64,000 nt of DNA from Bradyrhizobium cajani (lineage in GTDB: Bacteria > Pseudomonadota > Alphaproteobacteria > Rhizobiales > Xanthobacteraceae), in the NCBI RefSeq assembly GCF_009759665.1, contig NZ_WQNE01000026.1, forward strand, positions 63,686 through 127,685, written 5' to 3'. Positions 8,866-18,900 of the stretch are shown piece by piece. The notes beneath the pieces are model-generated. The model saw only the letters and a list, made by a program, of their open reading frames with translations, had not been told where the DNA came from and ran no database searches. The translations under genes and the position numbers were made by a program. The first letter of the stretch is position 1, and each line of letters opens with the position of its first letter.

Positions 8866-9141
8866 GTGTTGGCGTTGAGGGATGTTCAAAAGTCGCTGCC
8901 GATCTGCGGCGCGCTGCTGATGGTGGCGCTTGTGCTGGGCGGATGTTCGAGTCAGCTCGCGGATATGACGCCCGCGGACGCGCAGGCGCATCCCAGGGAG
9001 CCCGGCAGCTACCTGCCGGTGCATGACCTGCCGCCGGACCGTGACCAGGCCATCATCCCGCCGGAGCAGCGCGCCAAGATCGAAGCCGAGCTTGCCGCTG
9101 CGCGCGACCGCCAGGCCGTTGCCGCCAAGGACGCCAAATGA
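8866..9141 (+). CDS. small putative lipoprotein
   Basis: This 91-aa protein has a hydrophobic leader and a lipobox, LVLGGC (Cys near residue 26), so it is probably a lipid-anchored envelope protein. The mature part is short, proline/alanine-rich, and ends in a charged helix (EQRAKIEAELAAARDRQ). The start is uncertain: GTG at 8866 gives a compact signal peptide, and an in-frame TTG at 8869 is an alternative. No family is recognised. It is divergent from phaC, with no partner gene next to it. Confidence 0.65.
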   Translation: MLALRDVQKSLPICGALLMVALVLGGCSSQLADMTPADAQAHPREPGSYLPVHDLPPDRDQAIIPPEQRAKIEAELAAARDRQAVAAKDAK

Positions 9142-9358
9142 GGCGTTGCAAGGTAATCGCTGGCGCCCCCGTCTTGCCGTGCTAAAAGACCTCAGTTCAG
9201 CCGAGAGTCAGGACGAACGACCTCAGCTCCTGCTGTTTAAAATTACTCTAAATGTTTGATTTTGAGTGATTTTAGGCGAGGGCCGAGCGTCTTTCCCGGG
9301 CGGCCGTCGCGGCCTGTCGATTCTGTCCTGACCGGTTGCCCCCGGAGCCCAGAGAGCC

Positions 9359-10579
9359 ATGGAAGAGTTTTACCGCATCCGCCGCCTTCCGCCTTACGTG
9401 TTCGAGCAGGTCAACCGGGCCAAGGCGGCCGCGCGGAATGCCGGCGCCGACATCATCGACCTCGGCATGGGCAATCCGGACCTGCCGGCCCCGCCGCACG
9501 TGCTGGAGAAGCTCAAGGAGACGCTCGGCAAGCCGCGCACCGACCGCTACTCGGCCTCCCGCGGCATCCCCGGCCTGCGCAGGGCCCAGGCCGCCTATTA
9601 CGCCCGCCGCTTCGGCGTGAAGCTCAACCCCGATACCCAGGTCGTGGCGACGCTCGGCTCGAAGGAGGGCTTCGCCAACGTGGCCCAGGCGATCACCGCG
9701 CCGGGGGACGTCATCCTCTGTCCCAACCCGAGCTATCCGATTCACGCCTTCGGCTTTTTGATGGCGGGCGGGGTGATCCGCTCGGTGCCCTCCGAGCCGA
9801 CGCCGCAGTTCTTCGAGGCGGTGGAGCGGGCGATCGTGCATTCGATCCCGAAGCCGCTGGCGCTCGTCGTCTGCTATCCCTCGAACCCGACCGCCTATGT
9901 CGCGAGCCTCGATTTCTACAAGGACCTCGTCGCGTTCGCGAAGAAGCACGAGATCCTGATCCTGTCCGATCTCGCCTATGCCGAGGTCTATTTCGACGAG
10001 AGCAACCCGCCGCCCTCGGTGCTCCAGGTGCCGGGCGCGATGGACGTCACCGTCGAGTTCACCTCGATGTCGAAGACCTATTCGATGGCCGGCTGGCGCA
10101 TGGGCTTTGCGGTCGGCAACGAGCGCGTGATCGCCGCGCTCGCCCGCGTCAAATCCTATCTCGACTACGGCGCCTTCACGCCGGTGCAGGTCGCCGCGAC
10201 CGCCGCGCTGAACGGCCCCGACGACTGCATCAAGGAGATGCGCGACACCTACCGCAAGCGCCGCGACGCGCTGGTGGAATCATTCGGCCGCGCCGGCTGG
10301 GAGATCCCGCCGCCGGAGGCCTCGATGTTCGCCTGGGTGCCGTTGCCGGAAGCCTTCCGCAGCGTCGGCAGCATGCAGTTCGCCACCCTGATGGTCGAGA
10401 AGTCCGGCGTCGCGGTTTCGCCCGGCGTCGGCTTCGGCGAGCATGGTGAAGGATATGTCCGCATCGCCATGGTGGAAAACGAGCAACGGATCAGGCAGGC
10501 CGCGCGCGGCGTGCGGCGCTTCCTTGAAAGCGGCATCGAAACGTTGCACAACGTCGTTCCGCTCGCCAACCGGCGCTAA
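9359..10579 (+). CDS. AlaC-like class I/II aminotransferase
   Basis: PLP-dependent aminotransferase (406 aa) of the LL-diaminopimelate/AlaC group, probably making alanine or a related amino acid from its 2-oxoacid. Features are the N-terminal LPPYVFEQV, LGMGNPDLP near residue 37, CYPSNPTAY (substrate/PLP Asn), SDLAYAEVYF (PLP Asp), and the Schiff-base Lys in SMSKTYSMAGWRMG near residue 240. Just 29 bp separate it from hom, so the two are probably cotranscribed; linkage of an aspartate-family aminotransferase with hom is common in Rhizobiales. The exact substrate is not deducible. Confidence 0.88.
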   Translation: MEEFYRIRRLPPYVFEQVNRAKAAARNAGADIIDLGMGNPDLPAPPHVLEKLKETLGKPRTDRYSASRGIPGLRRAQAAYYARRFGVKLNPDTQVVATLGSKEGFANVAQAITAPGDVILCPNPSYPIHAFGFLMAGGVIRSVPSEPTPQFFEAVERAIVHSIPKPLALVVCYPSNPTAYVASLDFYKDLVAFAKKHEILILSDLAYAEVYFDESNPPPSVLQVPGAMDVTVEFTSMSKTYSMAGWRMGFAVGNERVIAALARVKSYLDYGAFTPVQVAATAALNGPDDCIKEMRDTYRKRRDALVESFGRAGWEIPPPEASMFAWVPLPEAFRSVGSMQFATLMVEKSGVAVSPGVGFGEHGEGYVRIAMVENEQRIRQAARGVRRFLESGIETLHNVVPLANRR

Positions 10580-10608
10580 TTCTCTTCGACAGGTTCTCGT
10601 AAGGCATC

Positions 10609-11925
10609 ATGGTCGCACCCCTGAAAGTGGGCATAGCGGGGCTCGGCACCGTGGGTGCCGAAGTTGTCCGTTTGATCGAAACGCAGGCGCGCGTGCTCGC
10701 GGGCCGCAGCGGCCGGGGCATTCGCGTCGTCGCCGTCACGGCGCGCTCCAAGGCGAAGAAGCGCGGCGTAGACCTGCGCGGCGTCGAATGGGCGAAGGAT
10801 CCGCTCGCGCTTGCCACCCATCCTGAGGTCGATTGCTTCGTCGAGCTGATGGGCGGCGCCGGAGATCCGGCACTGGCTGCGGTTGAAGCGGCGCTGAATG
10901 CCGGCAAGTCGGTCGTCACCGCCAACAAGGCGCTGCTTGCCAAGCACGGCATCAAGCTCGCCAAGGCGGCTGAAAAGCACGGCGGCGCGCTGAATTTCGA
11001 GGCAGCGGTCGGCGCCGCGATCCCTGTCATCAAAACGTTGCGCGAAGGACTTGCGGGAACCGGCGTCAACCGCGTCTACGGCATCCTCAACGGCACCTGC
11101 AATTACATCCTGACGCGGATGGAGCAGGAGGGCCTGTCCTTCGCCGAATGCCTGAAGGATGCGCAGCGGCTCGGCTATGCCGAAGCCGATCCGTCCTTCG
11201 ACGTCGACGGTCATGATACCGCCCAGAAGCTCGCCATTCTTGCCAGCCTCGCCTTCGGCACGAAAGTTGCTCAAAGCGCCGTGTATGTCGAAGGTATCTC
11301 GTCCATTGCGCCGGAAGATTTACGTGCTGCGGCTGATCTCGGCTATCGCGTCAAGCTGCTCGGCGTTGCCGTCCGCACCGCCAAGGGCATCGAGCAGCGC
11401 GTGCATCCGACCATGGTTCCAAAATCCTCCTCGATCGCGCAGGTGATGGGTGTCACCAATGCGGTCACGATCGATGGCGAGGGGATTCCGCCGATCACGC
11501 TGGTCGGTCCCGGCGCCGGCGGTGCTGCGACCGCATCGGCGGTCGTCGCCGATATCGCCGACGTCGCGCGCGGCATCCGCGCGAATCCGTTCGGCCGGCC
11601 GATTTCGCACCTCCACGACACCACGAAGGCGCCGATGGAGCGGCACGAAGGCGGCTACTACATCCGCCTCCTGGCGCGCGATTTCCCGGGCACTGCGGCC
11701 GCGATCGCGACCCGGCTCGCGGAGCAGAAGATTTCGATCGAGTCGATCGTGCAGCGTCATCCCAATGGCGGCGCTGCGCCGGCGACCGGCAAGGCGGCGC
11801 CGGTGCCCGTCATCCTGATCACCTATGCCACGCATGAGGACGCCGTGCGCCGCGCGCTCGCCGCCGTGCAGCGCGACAAGGTGATCAGCGGACGGCCGCA
11901 AGTCATCCGGATCGAGAAGAACTGA
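10609..11925 (+). CDS. hom: homoserine dehydrogenase
   Basis: NAD(P)H-dependent reduction of aspartate semialdehyde to homoserine, the branch point to threonine and methionine. This is a monofunctional 438-aa enzyme with an N-terminal GLGTVGAEV Rossmann motif and catalytic-domain motifs GILNGTCNYILTRM (about residue 160) and EADPSFDVDGHDTAQKL. A C-terminal ACT domain (about 345-430) provides threonine feedback in this family. It lies between the aminotransferase and glpX on the same strand. Confidence 0.96.
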   Translation: MVAPLKVGIAGLGTVGAEVVRLIETQARVLAGRSGRGIRVVAVTARSKAKKRGVDLRGVEWAKDPLALATHPEVDCFVELMGGAGDPALAAVEAALNAGKSVVTANKALLAKHGIKLAKAAEKHGGALNFEAAVGAAIPVIKTLREGLAGTGVNRVYGILNGTCNYILTRMEQEGLSFAECLKDAQRLGYAEADPSFDVDGHDTAQKLAILASLAFGTKVAQSAVYVEGISSIAPEDLRAAADLGYRVKLLGVAVRTAKGIEQRVHPTMVPKSSSIAQVMGVTNAVTIDGEGIPPITLVGPGAGGAATASAVVADIADVARGIRANPFGRPISHLHDTTKAPMERHEGGYYIRLLARDFPGTAAAIATRLAEQKISIESIVQRHPNGGAAPATGKAAPVPVILITYATHEDAVRRALAAVQRDKVISGRPQVIRIEKN

Positions 11926-12009
11926 GGCGGTTTGAACGAACGAACCGTGGGCGTTGCGAATTGATGCGGGCAGAGACTTCTGTCCCGAACTGTTTGAAGG
12001 AGTGAGCCG

Positions 12010-13011
12010 ATGTCGACCCATATTTCAGTCCCGCCGCAAGCGTTGCTCGAGCGCATCCTCACGCTGGAGATCGTGCGGGTGACGGAGCGGGCGGCGGTAT
12101 CGTCGGCGCGGCTGCGCGGCCACGGCAATGAGAAGGCCGCCGACCAGGCCGCCGTGGACGCCATGCGGCGCGAGCTCAACAAGCTGCCTATCCAGGGCAC
12201 CATCGTGATCGGCGAGGGCGAGCGCGACGAGGCGCCGATGCTCTATATCGGCGAGCAGGTCGGCCTCAAGGCAGGGCCCGAGGTCGATATCGCGGTCGAC
12301 CCGCTCGAAGGCACCACGCTGTGCGCCAAGAACATGCCGGGCGCGATCGCGACCATGGCGATGGCCGACGGCGGCACGCTGCTCCACGCGCCCGACGTCT
12401 ACATGCAGAAGCTCGCGATCGGCCCGGGCTACGACAAGGGCGTCGTCGATCTCGATGCCACCCCGGCCGACAACGTCCGCCGCCTCGCGAAAGCCAAGGG
12501 CGTCAAGCCCGAAGCGATCACCGTTCTCGTGCTCGACCGCCCGCGCCATGCCGACATCATCTCGAGCGTGCGCTCGACCGGCGCCGCAGTCCGCCTCATC
12601 ACCGATGGTGACGTCGCCGGCGTGATCCACTGCGCCGACCCCGACAACACCGGCGTCGACATGTATCTCGGCACCGGCGGCGCGCCGGAAGGCGTGCTTG
12701 CGGCCGTGGCGCTGCGCTGTATCGGCGGCCAGATGCAGTGCCGCCTGATCCTCGATTCCGACGAGAAGCGCGAGCGCGCCGCCAAGATGGGCGTCAACGA
12801 TCCCAAGATGATCTACGGCATCGAGGACATGGCGCGCGGCGACTGCCTGTTCGCGGCCACCGGCGTCACCACGGGCTCGCTGCTGTCGGGCGTGAAATTC
12901 CGCAAGGACGGCGTGATCGAGACCGAGACGGTGGTGATGCGCTCCGTCACCGGCACCGTGCGCTACATCAAGGCCGAGCACCGCGAGCTCGCGAAGTTCC
13001 ATTTGGACTGA
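12010..13011 (+). CDS. glpX: class II fructose-1,6-bisphosphatase
   Basis: Hydrolyses fructose-1,6-bisphosphate to F6P in gluconeogenesis or the Calvin cycle. The 333 aa is normal for GlpX. The metal-binding motif GEGERDEAPM (near residue 72) and DPLEGTTLC (near 98) are intact, as is a TGGAPEGVLAA loop near 220. A strong ribosome-binding site (AAGGAG) precedes the ATG. The hom-glpX order is a familiar rhizobial arrangement. A second, unrelated FBPase of archaeal type is encoded at 56454-57599. Confidence 0.95.
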   Translation: MSTHISVPPQALLERILTLEIVRVTERAAVSSARLRGHGNEKAADQAAVDAMRRELNKLPIQGTIVIGEGERDEAPMLYIGEQVGLKAGPEVDIAVDPLEGTTLCAKNMPGAIATMAMADGGTLLHAPDVYMQKLAIGPGYDKGVVDLDATPADNVRRLAKAKGVKPEAITVLVLDRPRHADIISSVRSTGAAVRLITDGDVAGVIHCADPDNTGVDMYLGTGGAPEGVLAAVALRCIGGQMQCRLILDSDEKRERAAKMGVNDPKMIYGIEDMARGDCLFAATGVTTGSLLSGVKFRKDGVIETETVVMRSVTGTVRYIKAEHRELAKFHLD

Positions 13012-13018
13012 CGCTGTC

Positions 13019-13120
13019 CGTCATTCCGGGGCTCGCGAAGCGAGAACCCGGAATCCATCAGGCGGCAGAGGCTGGTGTGAAATGGATTCCGGGCTCGCGC
13101 TATGCGCGCCCCGGAATGAC
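13019..13120. repeat. dispersed palindromic repeat, family A copy 1
   Basis: About 102 bp bounded by CGTCATTCCGGGGC and its inverse GCCCCGGAATGAC, with inner inverted pairs (CCGGAATCCAT / ATGGATTCCGG). It is intergenic, just after glpX. A second copy lies at 40169-40275. It looks like a REP/RIME-type element able to fold into a long hairpin. Confidence 0.9.
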
Positions 13121-13147
13121 AACGATAAAAATAACCGGGAAGCGCAC

Positions 13148-13867
13148 ATGTCCGATCTCACCGCCGTCAAAGCCCTGGTCTTCGACGTGTTCGGCACCGT
13201 CGTTGACTGGCGCACCAGCCTCATCACCGACTTCATGTGGTGGGGCAGGCAGCGCGGCATCAGCGCCGACTGGACCGCTTTGGTCGACGGCTGGCGCGGC
13301 ATGTACATGGCTTCGATGGACGAGGTGCGCAAACATCCCGAGCGCGGCTATGTCATGCTCGACGATCTGCACCGCCGCTCGCTGGACAAGCTGGTCGCGC
13401 AGTTTGCGATTAAGGGCCTCACTGAAGCCGATCTCGATTACCTCACCAAGGGCTGGCACCGCCTCAATCCCTGGCCCGACAGCGTCGCCGGCCTGACTCG
13501 GTTGAAGACGAAATTCGTCATCTCGCCGCTGTCGAACGGCAACGTCGCGCTGCTCACCAACATGGCGAAGTTCGCCGGCCTGCCGTGGGACCTCATTCTG
13601 TCGGCCGAACTGTTCGAGCACTACAAGCCCGATCCGGAAACCTATCTTGGGGCCGCGCGGCTGCTTTGTCTCAAGCCGGACGAAGTGATGATAGTCGCCG
13701 CCCACAACGGCGATCTTGCCGCCGCGCAGAAGAACGGGCTGAAGACCGCCTTCGTGGCGCGGCCGACCGAATATGGTCCGCTTCAGAAGGTCGATTTCGA
13801 AGCCACCGGCAACTGGGACATCGTCGCGAAGGATTTTGGCGGGATCGCCGACAGGCTTGGGTGCTGA
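13148..13867 (+). CDS. haloacid dehalogenase, type II (HAD superfamily)
   Basis: Hydrolase of 239 aa with the HAD nucleophile motif in ALVFDVFGTVVDWR (Asp near residue 12). Motif II lies in SPLSNGNVALL (near 123), followed by the Lys in EHYKPDPETYLGAARLL and the acidic motif MIVAAHNGDLAAA. It matches (S)-2-haloacid dehalogenase-type proteins, but many such proteins have other small-molecule substrates. The start was set at ATG 13148 because the upstream frame runs through repeat A. Confidence 0.88.
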   Translation: MSDLTAVKALVFDVFGTVVDWRTSLITDFMWWGRQRGISADWTALVDGWRGMYMASMDEVRKHPERGYVMLDDLHRRSLDKLVAQFAIKGLTEADLDYLTKGWHRLNPWPDSVAGLTRLKTKFVISPLSNGNVALLTNMAKFAGLPWDLILSAELFEHYKPDPETYLGAARLLCLKPDEVMIVAAHNGDLAAAQKNGLKTAFVARPTEYGPLQKVDFEATGNWDIVAKDFGGIADRLGC

Positions 13868-13874
13868 CGCTCGC

Positions 13875-14555
13875 TCAATCCGAGCGCGGCGGCTGACCGG
13901 CCCGATCGTCAGGCACGCAGAACGTTGCAATCGCAAGATCGATCCGCCGGTCTAGCACGCGGCGATTGAGCTTGAATCCGGTGTCGGTCAGCAGCCTGAA
14001 ATGGTCGTGGCCGAACACCATGCCGAACAGCATCTCGGCGATGAGGCGCAGCGGCACGCCGTCGAAACGAGGCTCGAGACGGACCGTCTTGAGGAGCTCG
14101 ATGATATGCTCCGTGCCGCTCTCCATGATGACCTCGGCGAACATGCGCCCCAGTGCAGGCGAGGCCTGGCGTTCGCCGATGATCAGGCGCTGCAGCGCGA
14201 TCTCGCCCGGCGATAGCGCCACGTCGGCAGCCTCACGGAGCGTATTTCGAAGCCGGGCCACTGGTGATCCTTCCAGAGCAGCATCTGCGAAATCGGCTTC
14301 GGGCAGGCTGCGCAGCAGCATGGCCCGGAAGAGCTCGGTCTTGCTCTCGAACAATTTGTAGAGCGTCTTCTTGGACATCCCGGCGGCCGCGGCGATGTCG
14401 TCCATCGTCGTCGCGCCAAAACCCTTGCTGGTGAAAGTGTCTTTCGCCGCCGCCAGCAATTGCGTCATGCGCGCGTCAGGGGCGGGGAGGCCAAAGCTCC
14501 GGTCTGAAGAACGATTGCCGCCAGAGCGGCTGCGATTTTCCGATGTCCTCGCCAT
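13875..14555 (-). CDS. TetR family transcriptional regulator
   Basis: This 226-aa protein has an N-terminal HTH (KGFGATTMDDIAAAAGMSKKTLYKLF, residues about 45-75; quoted parts are FGATTMDDIA and GMSKKTLYK) and a ligand-binding C-terminal domain. It is divergent from the RND efflux operon, across an intergenic region packed with inverted repeats (14636-14685). It is therefore the likely local repressor of the efflux genes, as in AcrR or NalC-type pairs. The ligand is unknown. The first about 25 residues are low-complexity, so the true start may be the internal ATG nearer residue 30. Confidence 0.88.
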   Translation of the reverse strand: MARTSENRSRSGGNRSSDRSFGLPAPDARMTQLLAAAKDTFTSKGFGATTMDDIAAAAGMSKKTLYKLFESKTELFRAMLLRSLPEADFADAALEGSPVARLRNTLREAADVALSPGEIALQRLIIGERQASPALGRMFAEVIMESGTEHIIELLKTVRLEPRFDGVPLRLIAEMLFGMVFGHDHFRLLTDTGFKLNRRVLDRRIDLAIATFCVPDDRAGQPPRSD

Positions 14556-14635
14556 AAGACCTGCCGCCAGATGTGAGCCGCTTCACGACTGTTTGAACGG
14601 AATGTGTAGAGAGCATAGCACTTGACTTCGGGGAA

Positions 14636-14685
14636 GGAAACTACCAAGTTTCCAAGCGGAAACTGAATAGTTTCCAAACGTTTCC
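14636..14685. promoter_or_regulatory. candidate TetR operator with stacked inverted repeats
   Basis: Two inverted repeats (GGAAAC-N6-GTTTCC at 14636-14653 and GGAAACT-N4-AGTTTCC at 14658-14675) have centres exactly 22 bp apart, about two helical turns. A further half-site, AAACGTTTCC, ends at 14685. The position between the divergent tetR and efflux genes fits a double operator for a TetR dimer pair. Confidence 0.7.
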
Positions 14686-14728
14686 GTGCGCGATCCCTCT
14701 CGAAGGGCCGCAAGCTCACCCATGGATC

Positions 14729-15940
14729 ATGATCATGCGTCGACCGATCGCCCACGCCGTTCCGTTGATTGCCCTGCTGTCGCTCGCGGCCTGCGGCGAG
14801 CAGAGCCAGATGCCGGCGTCGCAACAGATGGCGCCCGAGGTCGGCGTCGTGACGCTGAAGCCGCAGGAGGCGAAGGTCTCGACCGTCCTGCCGGGCCGCG
14901 TCGTCGCCTACCAGGTCTCGGAAGTCCGGCCGCAGGTCACCGGCATCCTGCTCAAGCGCGACTTCGTGGAGGGCGCCGAGGTCAAGGAGGGCGACCTGCT
15001 CTACGAGATCGACCCGGTCCAGTACAAGGCGGCGCTGGCGAACGCCGAGGCGTCGGTGCAGCGGGCCGAGGCAACGGTCGTCAGTGTCAAACTGAAGGCC
15101 GCGCGCAAGACCCAGCTGCTGCAGACCAACGCGGCAAGCCAGCAGGACGTGGACGATGCGGTCGCCGCCTACAAGCAGGGCGAGGCCGATCTGAAGGCCG
15201 CTGAGGCCAACCGCGACACCGCCGAGATCGCGCTGGATCGCACCAAGGTCGCCGCGTCGATCTCGGGCCGGATCGGCAAGTCGACCATCACGCCCGGTGC
15301 GCTCGTCACCGCGAGCTAGGCGACCGCGATGACGACGATCCAGCAGCTCGACCCGGTCTATGTCGATCTCGATCAGTCGACCTCCGAGATGGAGCGGCTG
15401 CGCAGCCAGATCGCGAGCGGAAAGCTCAAGCGGCCGGCCGAGGGCGTGCAGGTCGAGCTCTTGATGGAGAGCGGCAAAACCTACGGTCACAAGGGCAAAT
15501 ACGGCTTTACGGACGCGAGCGTCAACGAAAGCACCGGCTCGGTCTCATCGCGCGCGATCTTCGCCAATCCCGAGCGCGCACTGCTGCCCGGCATGTATGT
15601 GCGCGCGCGCGTCGTCGCCGGCGTCGATCCGGCTGCGATCCTGGTGCCGCAGCGGGCGGTGTCGCGCAATCCGCTGGGGCAGGCGGTCGCGATGTTCGTG
15701 GACAAGGACGGCAAGATCGAGCAGCGGACGCTGGATCTCGGCGAGGACGTCGATGGCAATTGGCTGGTCCGCTCCGGCGCCAAATCGGGCGATCGCCTGG
15801 TGGTCGAGGGAACGCAGAAGGTGCGCCCCGGTGCCCCCGTCAAGACCGTCGAGGTTGCGGTCGATCCGGCAACCGGCCTGACAATGAACCCGACTCGGCA
15901 GGCCGATGCACGGCCGGCCGCCGGCGCAACCGGGCAGTAA
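14729..15940 (+). pseudogene. RND efflux periplasmic adaptor (AcrA/MexA-like), interrupted by in-frame TAG
   Basis: Membrane-fusion protein of a tripartite multidrug pump, normally about 400 aa. Codons run in one frame from ATG 14729 (lipoprotein signal, LSLAACGEQ) through biotinyl-lipoyl and coiled-coil regions to TPGALVTAS, then TAG at 15317-15319 (codon 197). The same frame resumes with ATAMTTIQQLDPVYVD through the beta-barrel to 15940. Homologues carry a Gln (CAG) at exactly this place (VTANQATA), so one C-to-T change explains the break. It may be a true nonsense mutation, a sequencing error or a suppressed codon. The rest looks intact. Confidence 0.88.
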
Positions 15941-15945
15941 TCGTC

Positions 15946-18900
15946 ATGTCGCATTTCTTCATCAAGCGGCCGATCTTCGCCTGGGTCATCGCCATCCTAA
16001 TCATGCTGGTTGGCGTGCTCGCGATCATGCGCCTGCCGATCGCGCAATATCCGCAGATCGCGCCGACCGTCGTCACGATCACGGCGACCTATCCCGGTGC
16101 GAACGCCCAGACCGCCGAGAACTCGGTGACCAAGGTCATCGAGCAGAACATGACCGGCCTCGACTATCTCCAGTACATGTCCTCGTCGAGCACCTCGACC
16201 GGCGTCGTGCAGATATCGCTGACGTTCACCAACGAGGCCGATGCCGACATCGCCCAGGTGCAGGTGCAGAACAAGCTCCAGCTCGCCACCCCGCTGCTGC
16301 CGCAGGTCGTGCAGCAGCAAGGCATCAAGGTGGTGAAGTCGTCGGCGAGCTTCCTGATGGTGCTCGGCTTCGTCTCCGAGGACGGCAGGCTCGCCGCCAG
16401 CGACATCGCCGACTACGTGGCGTCCTCGGTCAACGATCCCATCAGCCGCGTCGCCGGCGTCGGCCAGGTGACGTTGTTCGGCGCCGAATACGCCATGCGC
16501 ATCTGGCTCGATCCCGACAAGCTGGCCAAGTACAATCTGATGCCGGGCGATGTCACCGCGGCGATCCAGACCCAGAACACGCAGGTCACGGCCGGCCAGC
16601 TCGGTGGCCTGCCGGCCGTCGGCGGCCAGCAGCTCAATGCCACCATTACCTCGCAGAGCCGCTTGCAGACGGTCGAGCAGTTCAAGGACATCATCCTGCG
16701 CACGGCGTCGTCGGGCCAGGTGGTGCGCATCGGCGATGTCGCGCGCGTCGAGCTCGGTTCGAAATCCTACGATTCAACCGCGCGCTACAACGGCAAGCCA
16801 GCCGCGGGCATGGGCATCAGCCTTGCAACCGGCGCCAATGCGGTCGCAACCTCGGAGGCTGTGAAGGCGCGCATTGCCGAGCTCGGCGCTACCATGCCGG
16901 AGGGGCTTCGCGTCATCTACCCCTACGACACGACACCCTTCGTCAAGCTGTCGATCGAGAAGGTGGTGCACACGCTGTTCGAGGCGATCGTCCTCGTCTT
17001 CGTCGTCATGTTCGTGTTCCTCCAGAGCTGGCGGGCCACCATCATTCCGACCATCGCGGTGCCCGTGGTGCTGCTCGGGACCTTCGGCGTGCTGTCGCTT
17101 GCCGGCTATTCCATCAACACGCTGACGATGTTCGCGATGGTGCTGGCGATCGGCCTGCTGGTCGACGACGCCATCGTCGTGGTCGAGAACGTCGAGCGCG
17201 TGATGGCCGAGGAGCAGCTCGGTCCGCGCGAGGCGACCGAGAAATCCATGCGCGAGATCACCGGCGCACTGGTCGGCATCGGCGTCGTGCTCTCGGCCGT
17301 GTTCATCCCCATGGCGTTCTTCAACGGCTCGGTCGGCATCATCTACCGGCAGTTCGCGCTGACCATCGTCACGGCGATGCTGCTCTCCGTGCTGGTGGCG
17401 CTGGTGCTGACACCGGCGCTGTGCGCCACCATCCTGAAGCCGGCAAAACATCACGGCACCCGGCGCGGTTTCTTCGGCCTGTTCAACCGTGGCTTCGACC
17501 GGATGGCCGACGGCTATCAGCGCGCCGCGGGCGGCGCGATCAGGCGCGTCGCCGGCGTCCTGATCGCCTTCGTGGCGATCATCGCCGGCATGGTCGTCCT
17601 GTTCCAGCGGCTGCCGAGCTCGTTCCTGCCCGAGGAGGACCAGGGCACGATCATGACCCTGATCCAGCTTCCGGTCGGCGCCACCTCGACACGCACGCTC
17701 GATGTCATCAAGCAGGTCGAGCATCAATATCTCGACAACGAGAAGGACGCCGTGGAAGGCGTGTTCGCGGTCAATGGCTTCAGCTTTGCGGGGCAGGGGC
17801 AGAACGTTGGCCTTGCCTTCGTCAGCCTGAAACCGTTCGACGAGCGCAAGCATCCGTCGACCTCGGCGCAGGCCGTGGTCGGACGCGCCATGGGTGCGTT
17901 CGCGAAGATCCGTGATGCGATGGTGTTTGCCGTGCTGCCGCCCCCGATTCCCGGTTTCGGCAATTCCGGCGGCTTCGACGTCTATCTCCAGGACACCGGC
18001 GGCAACGGCCACGAGGCGCTGATCCAGGCGCGCAACCAGCTGCTCGGCCAGCTCGCGGCGGACAAGCGCGTGGCGCAGGCACGGCCGAACGGTCAGGACG
18101 ATACGCCGCAATTCAACCTCGACGTCGATCAGGCCAAGGCCACGGCACTCGGCGTGAACCTGAGCGATCTCAACGCCACGCTGTCGGCGGCCTGGGGCGG
18201 CGCCTATGTCAACGACTTCATCGACCGCGGCCGCGTCAAGCAGGTCTATGTGCAGAGCGACGCGCCGTTCCGGATGGACACCAGCGACATCGGCCGCTGG
18301 TACGTCCGCAACGCCTCCGGCTCGATGGTGCCGTTCTCGGCGCTGGCCAGCGATCGCTGGAGCTTCGGCTCGCCGCGCCTGGAGCGCTACAACGGCGTTG
18401 CCGCCGTCGAGATCCAGGGCCAGGCGGGGCCGGGCATCAGCTCGGGCGTCGCCATGCAGGCGGTGGAGGAGCAGATGGCCAAGCTGCCCAAGGGCTACGG
18501 CCATGAATGGACCGGGTTGTCGTTCCAGGAGCGGCTCATCGGCAGCCAGACGCTGTACCTCTATTCGATCTCGCTCCTGATCGTGTTCCTCAGCCTCGCT
18601 GCGCTGTATGAGAGCTGGTCGGTCCCGTTCGCGGTCATGCTGACGGTGCCGATCGGCGTGCTCGGCGCGCTGCTTGCTGCGACGCTGTTCGGCCAGGCCA
18701 ACGACGTGTATTTTCAGGTCGGCCTGCTCACCACGATCGGCCTTGCCGCGAAGAACGCGATCCTGATCGTCGAATTCGCGCTGGAGCAGATCGCTGCCGG
18801 CCGCAGCCTCGTCGATGCCACGCTGCACGCGGCGCGCCAGCGGCTGCGCCCGATCCTGATGACGTCGCTCGCCTTCATCCTCGGCGTGCTGCCGCTGGCG

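Noticed and set aside
15760..15945. N-terminal extension of the RND pump by 62 codons
   Set aside because: It overlaps the adaptor coding sequence, and the pump's canonical N-terminus starts at 15946.
15906..17915. 669-codon frame overlapping the RND pump
   Set aside because: Frame-shifted shadow; no domains and extreme Arg/His content.
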